Shown: positions 17,087-26,376 of the stretch, piece after piece
Numbering within the stretch: the first letter of the stretch is position 1
Layout of the letters: each line of letters begins with the position of its first letter
Assembly: GCF_007671685.1 (NCBI RefSeq)
Contig: NZ_VCNL01000001.1
Location: 434,001-498,000 of the forward strand
Direction: 5' to 3'
Source of the DNA: Halorubrum salsamenti
Lineage (GTDB): Archaea; Halobacteriota; Halobacteria; Halobacteriales; Haloferacaceae
DNA length: 64,000 nucleotides
Made by a program: the position numbers and the translations under genes
The notes under the pieces: model-generated
What the model saw: the letters and a program-made list of their open reading frames with translations, nothing else
Databases searched by the model: none
Told to the model about the DNA's origin: nothing

Positions 17087-18877
17087 ATGGTCGAGGGACT
17101 GGACGCAGACGCGTACGAGGCGGTCGTGACCGCGGCGGAGACGTACCGCGCCGCGCTGGTCGTCCGCCTCGGCGGAGAGGCGGGGCTCCGGACCGGTGAG
17201 ATCACGCGTGTCTCCCCGCGACACCTCAGCGAGACGGACGGCGAGGCGGACCTCTCACTCCTCGCCGTCCCGTCGGACAGCGCGGAGGCGGAGGCCGGAA
17301 CGGACGACGACCCTGAAACGGAGACGGCTCTGCGAGACCGAAGCACGATCGACCGCGAGACGGTGATTCCGGCGTCGCTGGCGGCGGAAATGCGGCGGTA
17401 CGCGGAGAGCGCCGACCTTGCCGACTCGGAGCCGTTCGTCGACGTGTCGCCCCGGCGCGTTCAGATGATCGTGAACGAGACCGCGGAGCGCGCGGCGGCG
17501 CGGACCGACGGTCTCGTCGACCCAGACGTGACGCCCCGGGACCTCCGGCGGACCTTCGCGCGGCGGCTCCTCGCCGACCGGGGTGTCGACCCGCACGCCG
17601 TCCGCGAGGCCGGGGGCTGGGAGACGATGGCGACGCTCGACGACTACCTCGGACCGCTCGACGGGGAGGCGATCGCCGAGGCGATCGCCGGCGATCGGGC
17701 CGGTTCGTCTCGCGGACCCGAGGGCGGCTCGGCATCGACTGCGCTCGAAGGGTTCGAGGCGCTCACCGACGGTGACGGCCGTCAGACGCCTCTCGAAACG
17801 GTTCCAGAGGGCGTGGTCGCGTCCGACCGCTGGGCCGAGGCGTGGGTCGTCCGCGGGACGGGGGACCGCGACCGCGTCGAGATCGCGGGCACCGCCGGGA
17901 CCGACCGAGAGGCGCTCATCGATCGCGGCGTCACCGGCGATGGCCCGTGGCGCGACGCGGTCGAGGAGGCGGAACCGGTCGCGACCGAGGGATCGCCGGC
18001 GACCGCGGGCCGGCCGGCGATCGCGGTCCCCCTCCGGTACCGCGACGTAACGCACGGCGCGCTGTGTGTCGTCTCGGGAGAGGATATTCCCGTTTCACCG
18101 GTCGAACGCCGCGAAATAGCGGCCCTCGGACGGTGTCTCGGGTGGGCGGTAACCGCCGGGCGCTGGCGCGACCTGCTTCACTCCGACGCGGTGACTGAAG
18201 TGGAGTTTCACACCGGCGACGAGGGGGCGTTCCTCGCCCGCGCGAGCGCGGCGCTCGGCTGTCGGATCGAACTGGCCTCCACCGTGGCGGTCGACGACGC
18301 CTCCCGCTTCTACCTCTCTGTCGAAGGAACGCGCCCGCAGGCGCTGGCCGACGCGGTCGCCGGCGCGTCCGGGGTCTCGGACCTCCGCGTGATCGAGACC
18401 CGCGAGGACGGCTGTGACGTGTCCGCGCGCGTGGAGGGAGGCTCGGCGGTCCGGACGCTTACCGAACACGGCGCGACCGTCCGCGACGCGACCGCGGAGG
18501 ACGGGCGGGTCCGGGTCGTCGCGGACCTCCCGGAGGGCGCCGACGTCCGCCCCGTCGCCGACGGGTTCCGAGCCGCCTTCGCCGACGCGCGGCTCGCGAG
18601 CAAGGAGTCGGTCCCGCGGTCGCCCCGGAGCGAAGACTCGCTGCGGGAAGGGGTCGCGGACCGGTTCACCGACCGCCAGTGGGCCGCGCTGTCGGCCGCG
18701 TACCACGGCGGGTACTTCGACTGGCCGCGGGGGAGCACCGCCGAGGAGGTCGCCGACGCCATGGGCGTCTCCTCGCCGACGTTCCACAACCACCTCCGGA
18801 AGGCCCAACGCGGGCTGCTCGACGAGCTCTTCGAGGACGGACGGCGGGCTCGACGCCGGGGGGAATCGGCTCCGTAG
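17087..18877 (+). CDS. HTH-10 (bacterio-opsin activator-type) regulator with tyrosine-recombinase-like N-terminus
   Basis: The 596-residue product joins three parts. Residues 10-195 resemble a phage-integrase catalytic domain: AGLRTGEIT (R35), then R151-D-L-R154-R-T-F, W178 in AGGWETMATL and Y187 in DDYLG. This gives the R-[H>R]xxR-W-Y order, with only the box II His replaced by Arg. Residues about 225-380 look like a GAF sensor domain. The end is the Bat/HTH-10 DNA-binding domain (about 535-590: FTDRQWAALSAAYHGGYFDW, then PRGSTAEEVADAMGVSSPTFHNHLRKA). It lies between two acs genes and before the acetate symporter, so control of acetate metabolism is inferred. Whether the recombinase part retains any DNA cleavage or serves only DNA binding is unknown. 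Confidence 0.9.
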   Translation: MVEGLDADAYEAVVTAAETYRAALVVRLGGEAGLRTGEITRVSPRHLSETDGEADLSLLAVPSDSAEAEAGTDDDPETETALRDRSTIDRETVIPASLAAEMRRYAESADLADSEPFVDVSPRRVQMIVNETAERAAARTDGLVDPDVTPRDLRRTFARRLLADRGVDPHAVREAGGWETMATLDDYLGPLDGEAIAEAIAGDRAGSSRGPEGGSASTALEGFEALTDGDGRQTPLETVPEGVVASDRWAEAWVVRGTGDRDRVEIAGTAGTDREALIDRGVTGDGPWRDAVEEAEPVATEGSPATAGRPAIAVPLRYRDVTHGALCVVSGEDIPVSPVERREIAALGRCLGWAVTAGRWRDLLHSDAVTEVEFHTGDEGAFLARASAALGCRIELASTVAVDDASRFYLSVEGTRPQALADAVAGASGVSDLRVIETREDGCDVSARVEGGSAVRTLTEHGATVRDATAEDGRVRVVADLPEGADVRPVADGFRAAFADARLASKESVPRSPRSEDSLREGVADRFTDRQWAALSAAYHGGYFDWPRGSTAEEVADAMGVSSPTFHNHLRKAQRGLLDELFEDGRRARRRGESAP

Positions 18878-18975
18878 CGGCGCGAGCGCTCCGACTCACG
18901 GGGCGGATCTATCACGATTTTTCGTATTTAGCGCCATCGTTTAAGGGGCGAGATCGGTTTGCTACAGAGCGTACC

Positions 18976-20970
18976 ATGACAGAGGGAGACGGTCAACTGG
19001 AAGCGAGATTAGCAGAGCAGGAGGTGTTCGAACCGCCGGAGTCGTTCGTCGATCAGGCGAACGTGTCGGATCCCGGGGTCTACGACGAGTTCGACGAGAA
19101 CTGGCCGGAGTGCTGGGAGACGGCCGCCGATCTGCTCGACTGGGAGACGGACTACGACCAGGTACTCGACGACAGCAACCCTCCCTTCTACGAGTGGTTC
19201 ACGGGCGGCGAGCTGAACGCGTCGGCCAACTGCATCGACCGCCACCTCGACGAGCGCGGCGACGAGGTCGCGATCGAGTGGGTCGGCGAGCCCGTCGACG
19301 AGGACGACCGGTCGTACACCTACGAGGAACTCCACCGCGAGGTGAACGAGTTCGCGGCCGCGCTCCGCGATCGGGGCGTCGAGGAGGACGACGTGGTGAC
19401 GCTGTACATGCCGATGATCCCGGAGCTGCCGATCGCGATGCTGGCGTGCGCCCGGCTCGGCGCGCCCCACAGCGTCGTCTTCGCCGGGTTCTCGGCGGAC
19501 GCGCTCGCGACGCGGATGAACTCCGCGGACTCCGAGTACCTCGTCACCTGCGACGGCTACTACCGGCGCGGCGACCCCCTCGACCACCTCGACAAGGCGA
19601 ACGAGGGGCTTTCGGGCGTCGACCACGAGACGACGACGGTCGTCGTCGACCGGCTCGGCCCGAACGGCGACGACTTCGACCACGACCTCGGCGACGACCA
19701 GATCGACTACGGCGACCTCGTCGCGGACCACGAGGGCGCCGAGGTCGAGCCGGTCACTCGCGACGCCGAGGACATGCTGTTCCTGATGTACACATCGGGG
19801 ACGACCGGGAAGCCGAAGGGGGTGAAACACACCACCGGCGGCTACCTCTCGTGGGTGTCGTGGACCTCGCAGTCCGTCCTCGACATCAAGCCGGATGACA
19901 CGTACTTCTGCTCGGCCGACATCGGCTGGATCACGGGTCACTCCTACATCGTCTACGGGCCGCTCGCGCTCGGAACGACGACGATGATGTACGAGGGGAC
20001 GCCCGATCACCCGGAGCGCGACCGACTCTGGGAGATCGTCGAGGAGCACGACGCGACCCAACTGTACACCGCGCCCACCGCGATCCGCGCGTTCATGAAG
20101 TGGGGCTCGGAGTACCCGGACCGCCACGACCTCTCTTCGCTGCGGCTGCTCGGCACGGTCGGCGAGCCGATCAACCCGCGCGCGTGGAAGTGGTACTACC
20201 AGCACATCGGTGACGAGGAGTGCCCGATCGTCGACACGTGGTGGCAGACCGAGACCGGCGGGATGATGATCACGACGCTGCCCGGGGTGAAAGACATGAA
20301 GCCCGGCGCGGCCGGACCGCCGCTCCCGGGGCTCGACGTGCAGATCCTCGACACGCTCGGCGACGAGGTAGAGCCCGGAAAGGCCGGCTACCTCACGGTA
20401 CAGAAGCCGTGGCCCGGCATGCTCCGGACGCTGTACAAGAACGACGAGCGCTACATCGAGGAGTACTGGGCGGAGTACTCCGACACCGACAGCGACGACC
20501 CAGACGACTGGGTCTACTTCCCGGAGGACGGGGCGAAGATCGACGAGGACGGCTACATCACCGTCCTCGGGCGCGTCGACGACGTTCTCAACGTCTCGGG
20601 CCACCGGCTCGGGACGATGGAGATCGAGTCAGCCATCGTCGGCGTCGAGGGCGTCGCCGAGGCCGCCGTGGTCGGCGGCGACCACGACATCAAAGGCGAG
20701 GCCGTCTACGCGTACGTGACGACCGAAGACGGGTACGAGGGCAACGACGAGCTCCGCGACGCGATCGTCGCGGGCGTCGAGGACGCTATCGGCCCGATCG
20801 CCCGACCGGAACAGGTCGTGTTCACGCCCGACCTGCCGAAGACCCGGTCCGGGAAGATCATGCGCCGCCTGCTCGAGAACATCGCCGACGGCAAGGAGCT
20901 GGGTAACACCAGCACGCTCCGCAACCCGGAGATCGTCGAAGAGATCCAGCAGAAAGCGAAGGACGAGTAG
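18976..20970 (+). CDS. acs: Acetyl-CoA synthetase (paralogue 2, canonical)
   Basis: Activates acetate to acetyl-CoA with ATP via acetyl-AMP. The 664-residue protein has YTSGTTGKPKGVKH, WITGHSYIVYGPL, VDTWWQTETGGMM (acetate-pocket Trp), the hinge RVDDVLNVSGHRLGT starting at R533, and the regulatory lysine motif PKTRSGKIMRRLL. All key motifs are canonical, unlike paralogue 1. ATG 18976 is chosen because the longer in-frame start would run into the preceding gene and because MTEGDGQLEARLAEQEVFEPP resembles haloarchaeal Acs starts. A TATA-like GTTTAAGG lies about 36 bases upstream. The symporter operon follows, consistent with acetate uptake and use. Confidence 0.96.
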   Translation: MTEGDGQLEARLAEQEVFEPPESFVDQANVSDPGVYDEFDENWPECWETAADLLDWETDYDQVLDDSNPPFYEWFTGGELNASANCIDRHLDERGDEVAIEWVGEPVDEDDRSYTYEELHREVNEFAAALRDRGVEEDDVVTLYMPMIPELPIAMLACARLGAPHSVVFAGFSADALATRMNSADSEYLVTCDGYYRRGDPLDHLDKANEGLSGVDHETTTVVVDRLGPNGDDFDHDLGDDQIDYGDLVADHEGAEVEPVTRDAEDMLFLMYTSGTTGKPKGVKHTTGGYLSWVSWTSQSVLDIKPDDTYFCSADIGWITGHSYIVYGPLALGTTTMMYEGTPDHPERDRLWEIVEEHDATQLYTAPTAIRAFMKWGSEYPDRHDLSSLRLLGTVGEPINPRAWKWYYQHIGDEECPIVDTWWQTETGGMMITTLPGVKDMKPGAAGPPLPGLDVQILDTLGDEVEPGKAGYLTVQKPWPGMLRTLYKNDERYIEEYWAEYSDTDSDDPDDWVYFPEDGAKIDEDGYITVLGRVDDVLNVSGHRLGTMEIESAIVGVEGVAEAAVVGGDHDIKGEAVYAYVTTEDGYEGNDELRDAIVAGVEDAIGPIARPEQVVFTPDLPKTRSGKIMRRLLENIADGKELGNTSTLRNPEIVEEIQQKAKDE

Positions 20971-21027
20971 CCGTCGACGGCTCCGTTTTCGAGACACCAG
21001 ACGAGAGACAACGCGTGCGACTCCACG

Positions 21028-21037
21028 AATAAATATC
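21028..21037 (+). promoter_or_regulatory. TATA box of the acetate symporter operon
   Basis: AATAAATATC lies about 50 bases before ATG 21084 in an AT-rich gap, predicting a leader of about 25 bases. Confidence 0.55.
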
Positions 21038-21083
21038 ACGATAAAATCGCACAAACGGACCACGACAATACACACCACAACAC

Positions 21084-21566
21084 ATGACAGACAATAGCTC
21101 ACGGAATTCGGACGACGCGGCGACCGATGGGGGCCGCGCAGCGAACGACGCGGCGACCGATGGGGGCCGCGCAGCGGACGACGCGGCCACCGACGGCGGC
21201 GTCGCCACGGGCGCGGCACAGACGCACAACGACACCGACTACCTCGGAGCGGAGGTGAACATCCTGAATCCGAGCACGCCGTACATGCGCGATCACCTGC
21301 GGATCGTCTGGTCGGGGTTCGCCATCTGGGTCCTCGCGGTGTGGGGACCGGTGACCCTGACGCGGCTCGCACCGGGCCCGATGACGAGCCAGATGCCGAT
21401 CCTTCAGTTCCCGCTCCACTACTTCCTCGTCGCGTTCGGCGCGCCGACCAGCGCGCTAATCTTAGCGTTCTGGTACTCGCGCAAGCGGGACGCACTCGAC
21501 GAGAAGTACGGTATCGATCACGGCACCGCTGACGTCGCAGCGACCGACGGAGGGGCAGACGAATGA
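21084..21566 (+). CDS. DUF4212 symporter small subunit
   Basis: Partner subunit of the VC_2705-type sodium/substrate symporter. The core (about residues 60-145) has two membrane helices (IVWSGFAIWVLAVWGPVTL and LHYFLVAFGAPTSALILAFW) and ends with YSRKRDALDEKYGID, all typical of DUF4212. Unusually, residues 10-42 are three 11-residue repeats ([33 protein letters not shown]), and the C-terminus ends in another AATDGG. The same peptide repeat occurs at the C-terminus of its partner and of GlpA. The stop overlaps the ATG of the large subunit (ATGA), so translation is coupled. Confidence 0.93.
   Translation: MTDNSSRNSDDAATDGGRAANDAATDGGRAADDAATDGGVATGAAQTHNDTDYLGAEVNILNPSTPYMRDHLRIVWSGFAIWVLAVWGPVTLTRLAPGPMTSQMPILQFPLHYFLVAFGAPTSALILAFWYSRKRDALDEKYGIDHGTADVAATDGGADE
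21111..21209 (+). repeat. 33-base TDGG-coding repeat, three units
   Basis: Units begin at 21111, 21144 and 21177. The first two differ at the first base only; the third keeps GACGACGCGG and diverges afterwards. The 33-base period and the reading frame match the repeats at 23231-23296 and 48617-48736. Confidence 0.9.
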
Positions 21567-23326
21567 CGGGGAGTTCGATCCTCCTGCAGAGCGACCTCCT
21601 TCCGGAGGCGCTCGACATCTCGTTCAAGCTGGCGCCGTCGATCCTCGTGATCGCGATGTTGGGGCTGTTCCTCACGATCGGCTTCGTCTTCCGCGTCGCC
21701 GACACCGAGAACATGTGGGTCGCCGGTCGGTCCATCGGGAACGTCGAGAACGGGATGGCGATCGGGGCGAACTGGATGTCCGCCGCCTCGTACCTCGGCA
21801 TGGCGGCGTCCATCGCGCTCGCGGGGTTCTACGGGCTCGTGTACGTCGTCGGCTGGACGACGGGGTACTTCATCCTGCTCATCTTCCTCGCCGCGCAGCT
21901 GCGCCGGTTCGGGAAGTACACGGCGCCGGACTTCGTCGGCGACCGATTCAACTCCGACACCGCGCGCGCAATCGCGGCAGTGACGACGTTCCTCATCGGC
22001 TTCGTCTACGCCATCGGGCAGGCGAAGGGGATGGCGCTCGTCGGCCTGTACATCTTCGGTGATTACGGGGGTCTCATCCCCGGTCTCGACGGGTACCAGG
22101 TGATGGTCGTCGCCATGATGGTCGTCACCGTCGGCTACCTGACGCTGTCCGGGATGCTGGGCGCCACGAAGAACCAGGCGGTCCAGTACGTCATTCTCAT
22201 CCTCGCGTTCGTCGTCGGGCTGTTCGTCGTCGGCTACACGAACGGCTACTCCACGGTGTTGCCGCAGCTCGAGTACGGTGCGCTGATCAGTCAGCTCGGG
22301 ACCGAGTTCTCCGAACCGTTCGCGTCCTCGAGCTACTACCTCTGGGTCGCCACGACGTTCTCGCTGATCGTCGGCACCTGCGGACTGCCGCACGTGCTCG
22401 TCCGGTTCTACACTGTGGAAAGCGAACGGACGGCCCGCTGGTCGACGGTCTGGGGGCTGTTCTTCATCTGTATCCTCTACTGGAGCGCTCCGGCGTTCGC
22501 GGCGTTCGGGACCGACCTCTACACGCAGAACGTCGGTGCGACGTACGGCGATCCCGGGATGACGGGCGCGGCCAGCGAGGTCATCGTCGTGCTGGCGGCG
22601 CAGCTGTCCGGGCTCCCGGACTGGTTCGTCGGCATCGTCGCGGCGGGCGGTATCGCCGCGGCCATCGCGACCGTCGCCGGGCTGTTCATCGCCGGTTCGT
22701 CGGCGATCAGCCACGACATCTACACGAACATCATCAACGAGGACGCGACGCAGCGCCAGCAGATCCTCGTCGGCCGCCTCTCGATCGTCGCGCTGGGCGC
22801 GCTGACCACGCTGGCCGCGCTCAATCCCGCGTCGTCGATCGCGGCGCTCGTGGGATACGCGTTCTCGCTCGCCGGCTCCGTGCTGTTCCCGATGTTCTTC
22901 CTCGGCATGTGGTGGGAGAACGCCAACCGGCAGGGAGCGCTCGCCGGCATGACGACCGGACTGACCCTCTGGTCTATCCCGATGATCAACCAGATCGTCC
23001 CGACGTACATCGGCTCGCTCGAGGCGCCGCTGTCGGCGGGGCTGGCCCAGTGGATGCCCGCCATCGGCTCGGCGCTCATCACGCTCCCGATCGTGTTCGT
23101 CGTCACCATCGCCGTCTCGATGGCGACCGACGAGCCGTCGCTCGAAACGAAGCGGATCGTCCGGCAGTGTCACAGCCCCGAACCGATGGGGCAACAGGAG
23201 ACCGCCGAGGACGTCGTCGCCGACGGCGGCGAGGACGTTGCGACTGACGGTGGCCGCGCAGTTGACGACGCGGGCGCCGACGGTGGCCGCGCAGTTGACG
23301 ACGACGAAACCACGGAGGAGAGATAA
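21563..23326 (+). CDS. Sodium:solute symporter, acetate permease-like (VC_2705 family)
   Basis: A 587-residue SSS-family transporter with about 13 membrane helices, predicted to import acetate or a similar short monocarboxylate with sodium. Typical features include a first helix (ISFKLAPSILVIAMLGLFLTIGF), the WVAGRSIGNVENGMAIGANWMSAASYLGM segment of ActP-like members, GMALVGLYIFGDYGG, and LPHVLVRFYTVES. The cytoplasmic tail ends with two 11-residue repeats (EDVATDGGRAV, DDAGADGGRAV; about residues 557-578). It is in one operon with DUF4212 upstream (4-base overlap) and uspA downstream (stop and ATG overlapping). Adjacent acs genes support acetate as substrate (inference). Confidence 0.92.
   Translation: MTGSSILLQSDLLPEALDISFKLAPSILVIAMLGLFLTIGFVFRVADTENMWVAGRSIGNVENGMAIGANWMSAASYLGMAASIALAGFYGLVYVVGWTTGYFILLIFLAAQLRRFGKYTAPDFVGDRFNSDTARAIAAVTTFLIGFVYAIGQAKGMALVGLYIFGDYGGLIPGLDGYQVMVVAMMVVTVGYLTLSGMLGATKNQAVQYVILILAFVVGLFVVGYTNGYSTVLPQLEYGALISQLGTEFSEPFASSSYYLWVATTFSLIVGTCGLPHVLVRFYTVESERTARWSTVWGLFFICILYWSAPAFAAFGTDLYTQNVGATYGDPGMTGAASEVIVVLAAQLSGLPDWFVGIVAAGGIAAAIATVAGLFIAGSSAISHDIYTNIINEDATQRQQILVGRLSIVALGALTTLAALNPASSIAALVGYAFSLAGSVLFPMFFLGMWWENANRQGALAGMTTGLTLWSIPMINQIVPTYIGSLEAPLSAGLAQWMPAIGSALITLPIVFVVTIAVSMATDEPSLETKRIVRQCHSPEPMGQQETAEDVVADGGEDVATDGGRAVDDAGADGGRAVDDDETTEER
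23231..23296 (+). repeat. 33-base TDGG-coding repeat, two units
   Basis: Units at 23231-23263 and 23264-23296 share GACGGTGGCCGCGCAGTT and encode EDVATDGGRAV and DDAGADGGRAV at the symporter C-terminus. Confidence 0.88.
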
Positions 23327-23787
23327 TGTACGAACGAATCCTCGTTCCCACGGACGGAAGCGACGTCGCAGAGGCCGCCGTCGACCACGCGCTCGACCTC
23401 GCGGAGAAGTACGACGCCGAGGTCCACGCGCTGTACGTGGTCGATATCGACTCCGTGAACTTCAGTCTCGGGACCGAACAGGTCGACCGGCTCAAACAGG
23501 GCCGGTTCGACGAGATGGGAGAGCTGAAAGAGCGGGCGGACGAGGCGACCGGCGTGGTCGCCGAACGCGGAGCCGAACGCGGCGTTGATATCGTCGAACA
23601 CGTCTCGGGCGGTCGGCCGCACAAAGTGATCGGCGACTACGCCGAGAACCACGATATCGACCTCATCGTGATGGGGAGCCACGGGCGCGCGGGCGTCCGG
23701 CGAGCGCTGCTCGGGAGCGTCACCGAGCGGACGCTGCGTTCGACACACGTCCCCGTCCTCGTCGTCGACTACCTCGACGAGGACTGA
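23326..23787 (+). CDS. Universal stress protein (UspA family)
   Basis: A 153-residue single-domain Usp. It starts MYERILVPTDGSDVAEAA and ends with GSHGRAGVRRALLGSVTERTLR and HVPVLVVD, i.e. the G-2x-G-9x-G(S/T) ATP-binding pattern. Its ATG overlaps the symporter stop (TAATG), so it is co-translated with the transporter. Usp proteins encoded directly after transporters are common in archaea and are thought to modulate them; that role here is inference. Confidence 0.95.
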   Translation: MYERILVPTDGSDVAEAAVDHALDLAEKYDAEVHALYVVDIDSVNFSLGTEQVDRLKQGRFDEMGELKERADEATGVVAERGAERGVDIVEHVSGGRPHKVIGDYAENHDIDLIVMGSHGRAGVRRALLGSVTERTLRSTHVPVLVVDYLDED

Positions 23788-23874
23788 ATCCCGCCGAGCG
23801 CGACCCCACCCGAGGGTCGCTCGGACGCTGGACCGTTCCGGAACACCGACGTATTTCGACACCGACCTTCACCC

Positions 23875-24135
23875 ATGACCGACGCCGATCAGCTCGACGA
23901 GCCAGACGCAGACGAGAGCCTCGCCGACCGGGTTCGGTCTCACGTCAAGGGGAACCGAACCGGGATGGTACAGGATCTCGCGTTCGCGGTCGTCTGGGTG
24001 ACCCTCGTGTCGCTGCTGTACGATTTCGCGTTTTCCGCCTCGCCACGATGGGTGTTGTACATGTTCATGCTCGCGGGCATCCCGGCGTACTTCGGCTTCT
24101 TCATCTCCCTGGAGATGGCGAGAGCACAGCAGTGA
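23875..24135 (+). CDS. Small two-helix membrane protein
   Basis: An 86-residue protein with an acidic N-terminus (about residues 1-22), an amphipathic basic stretch (ADRVRSHVKGNRTG), then two predicted membrane helices (LAFAVVWVTLVSLLYDFAF and VLYMFMLAGIPAYFGFFISL). I do not recognise the family. It lies 87 bases after uspA on the same strand and may belong to the acetate operon. Confidence 0.75.
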   Translation: MTDADQLDEPDADESLADRVRSHVKGNRTGMVQDLAFAVVWVTLVSLLYDFAFSASPRWVLYMFMLAGIPAYFGFFISLEMARAQQ

Positions 24136-24154
24136 GCTGACGCGTATCGGTGGT

Positions 24155-24811
24155 TCACCGACCGAGTTGCCGAATGTCCTCGACATCGAGCAGCGGTTCT
24201 CCCGGATCGATTGCCGCCCGGTACGCGGCCCGTGCGACCGTCTCGACGGGGAGCGGCCGCGACTCGCCGAGGCGATCCGCGATCGGGGAGACGGAGTCGA
24301 CGAGTCGGAGCCCGGCGTTCAACAGCCGAGAGCCGTGGGGGCGATCGGCGCCGTACACCGGTCCCGGACGGAGCGTGACCTGCTCGAACGCCAGATCGGC
24401 GATCGCCGCCTCAGCGCGTCGCTTGGCGCTCAGGTACGCGTGGCGGGCTCGCGGCGGCGCCACCGCCGCCGAGAGAAACACGTACGTCTCGACGCCCGCG
24501 CGTTCGGCTTCCAGCGCGGTGAGAATGGCGCTGTCGCCGTTGAGTCGCTCGAAGGTGACCCCCGAGGACGGCGTTTCGTCCGTCGTGCCGACCGCGTGGA
24601 TGACGGCGTCGACACCGTCCAGCCGGTCGCGCCAGGCGTTCGGTCGGAACAGGTCGGCGCTGGTCCACGAGACGCGATCGACCCACGGCGCGTCGGTGGC
24701 GGGACGACCGCCCCGAGAGACGCTCCGGACATCGTGTCCGTCGCGAACCCCGATCCGACAGGTCTCGCGACCGATGAATCCGCTACCGCCGACGACGAGG
24801 AGGGTCGACAT
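24155..24811 (-). CDS. Atypical SDR, NAD(P)-dependent epimerase/NDUFA9-like
   Basis: A 218-residue Rossmann protein. It begins STLLVVGGSGFIGRETCRIG (nucleotide-binding GGxGFIG) and continues VIHAVGTTD, a lysine in AYLSAKRRAEAAI replacing a full YxxxK, and LRPGPVYG. This pattern fits the complex I NDUFA9/NAD(P)H-binding group of atypical SDRs, often involved in quinone or lipid chemistry. It is convergent with the small membrane protein and divergent from cspA. Substrate unknown. Confidence 0.88.
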   Translation of the reverse strand: MSTLLVVGGSGFIGRETCRIGVRDGHDVRSVSRGGRPATDAPWVDRVSWTSADLFRPNAWRDRLDGVDAVIHAVGTTDETPSSGVTFERLNGDSAILTALEAERAGVETYVFLSAAVAPPRARHAYLSAKRRAEAAIADLAFEQVTLRPGPVYGADRPHGSRLLNAGLRLVDSVSPIADRLGESRPLPVETVARAAYRAAIDPGEPLLDVEDIRQLGR

Positions 24812-24879
24812 AGTTGCGTATTCTCACGTACCGTCCTTGTCGTTTCGGTCGACGACTGCGGCCGGCGATCCGCACAACA

Positions 24880-24887
24880 CTTATAAC
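24880..24887 (+). promoter_or_regulatory. TATA box of cspA
   Basis: CTTATAAC is centred 29 bases before the cspA ATG, predicting a leaderless or nearly leaderless transcript. Confidence 0.65.
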
Positions 24888-24912
24888 CCAGTCGGGAGTC
24901 CGTTGAACTGCG

Positions 24913-25107
24913 ATGGCGACAGGTAAGGTCGACTTCTTCAACGACACCGGCGGCTACGGATTCATCGAGACTGACGACGCTGACGACGACGTGTTCTTCC
25001 ACATGGAAGACGTCGGCGGCCCGGATCTCGAGGAGGGACAGGAAGTAGAGTTCGAGATCGAGGAGTCCGAGAAGGGCCCGCGAGCGACGAATCTCACCCG
25101 ACTGTAA
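24913..25107 (+). CDS. cspA: Cold shock domain protein
   Basis: A 64-residue single cold-shock domain that binds single-stranded nucleic acids. RNP1-like GGYGFIETDD and RNP2 DVFFHM are intact, and KVDFFNDTGG replaces the bacterial KWFNxxKG start, as usual in haloarchaea. Acts as an RNA chaperone (family knowledge). Monocistronic. Confidence 0.96.
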   Translation: MATGKVDFFNDTGGYGFIETDDADDDVFFHMEDVGGPDLEEGQEVEFEIEESEKGPRATNLTRL

Positions 25108-25238
25108 CCGGTCGGCTTCGACGCCCTCGGACAGCTCTCGAAACGCGTTCCGCGTATATCACACGCCCCAGCGACGGTGCCGTCGAGCGGGATGGTACTG
25201 ATGGGGTCTAAAATCCGTTCGTGAGCGCCACCGCGTCT

Positions 25239-26207
25239 TTAAATACGGAACGACACGCCGGTGGCCTCCGTCGAGTATTCCCAGAGTTTCCGCGCGTCGT
25301 CGCGGTCGTAGGAGGCGTCGTTCGATCGGCCGACGGTCGGGTGCCCGCGCATGTTCAACAGCCCGTCGGGCTCGATGTAGGCGCCGCCGTCGACGTCGGC
25401 GGTCGCGGCGTACAGCATCGGTTCGACCCCGATCGCGGCGTCCTGACCGAGCACCGCGTTCGCCAGCCGCATACCGACCTTCATCAGGGGGTTACCGCTC
25501 TCCGCGGCGGTGCGAAACTGGAGGTTGGTGTCGGCGTAGCCCGGGTGGCAGGCCACGCTGCGGATGTCGATATCGGCGTCGGCCTCGCGGTTCGCGGCGT
25601 CGATCCGGCGCTGGAGCTCGTAGGCGAACAGCAGGTTCGCGAGCTTGCTCCGGCCGTACGCCTTCCACTTGCCGTACGACTCCTCCCAGTTGAGGTCCGA
25701 GAAGTCCATCTCGCCGCTCTCGTGGGCGCCCGACGACTGCGTGACGACGCGCGCGACGCCGTCGACCCCTTCGGCGCCTTTTAAAAGCGAGAACAGCCGA
25801 CCGGTAAGCGAGAAGTGGCCGAGGTGATTGACGCCGAGCTGCGTCTCGAAGCCGTCCTCGGTCTCGCTCCGGGGGATTGCCATCACGCCGGCGTTGTTAC
25901 AGAGGACGTCGATCGCGTCGTAGTCGTCGCTCACGCTCTCGGCGAAGGCCGCCACCGAGTCGAGCGAGGCGAGGTCGCACTCGCGCACGTCGAGTGCTCC
26001 GTCGATCCCGCCGTCGCCGCCGGCGTCGGCGCGGATCTCGCCGGCCGCCGTCTCGGCGCGCTCGACGCTTCGGCACGCCATCACGACGGTGGCCCCCTTC
26101 GCGGCGAACGCGCGCGTCCCCTCGTAGCCGAGCCCGCTGTTCGCGCCGGTGACGACCACCGTCTTCCCGTCCAGTCGCGGCATGTCCTCGGCGGTCCATT
26201 CTGCCAT
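25239..26207 (-). CDS. Short-chain dehydrogenase (retinol dehydrogenase-like SDR)
   Basis: A 322-residue NADP-preferring classical SDR. It has [20 protein letters not shown] (TGxxxGxG), [27 protein letters not shown] (catalytic Ser) and [14 protein letters not shown] (Tyr-xxx-Lys). Length and the LANLLF motif match the family that resembles retinol dehydrogenases and protochlorophyllide reductases. Substrate unknown. Divergent from top6B. Confidence 0.93.
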   Translation of the reverse strand: MAEWTAEDMPRLDGKTVVVTGANSGLGYEGTRAFAAKGATVVMACRSVERAETAAGEIRADAGGDGGIDGALDVRECDLASLDSVAAFAESVSDDYDAIDVLCNNAGVMAIPRSETEDGFETQLGVNHLGHFSLTGRLFSLLKGAEGVDGVARVVTQSSGAHESGEMDFSDLNWEESYGKWKAYGRSKLANLLFAYELQRRIDAANREADADIDIRSVACHPGYADTNLQFRTAAESGNPLMKVGMRLANAVLGQDAAIGVEPMLYAATADVDGGAYIEPDGLLNMRGHPTVGRSNDASYDRDDARKLWEYSTEATGVSFRI

Positions 26208-26376
26208 GTCTCACGGAAGGGGCGTCGCGGGGAGAAACCTGTCGACGGGCCGGACGTTTCCGTGCTGTGCGATGCGTTCCCGAATAGGGCGACGAGACGT
26301 GCCCTCACGTCGGGATTCACTTTCACCTCGCCGGCGGTGCGTTTTTAGGTGCCTCGGTGAAAGGGGAGGGTACCGA

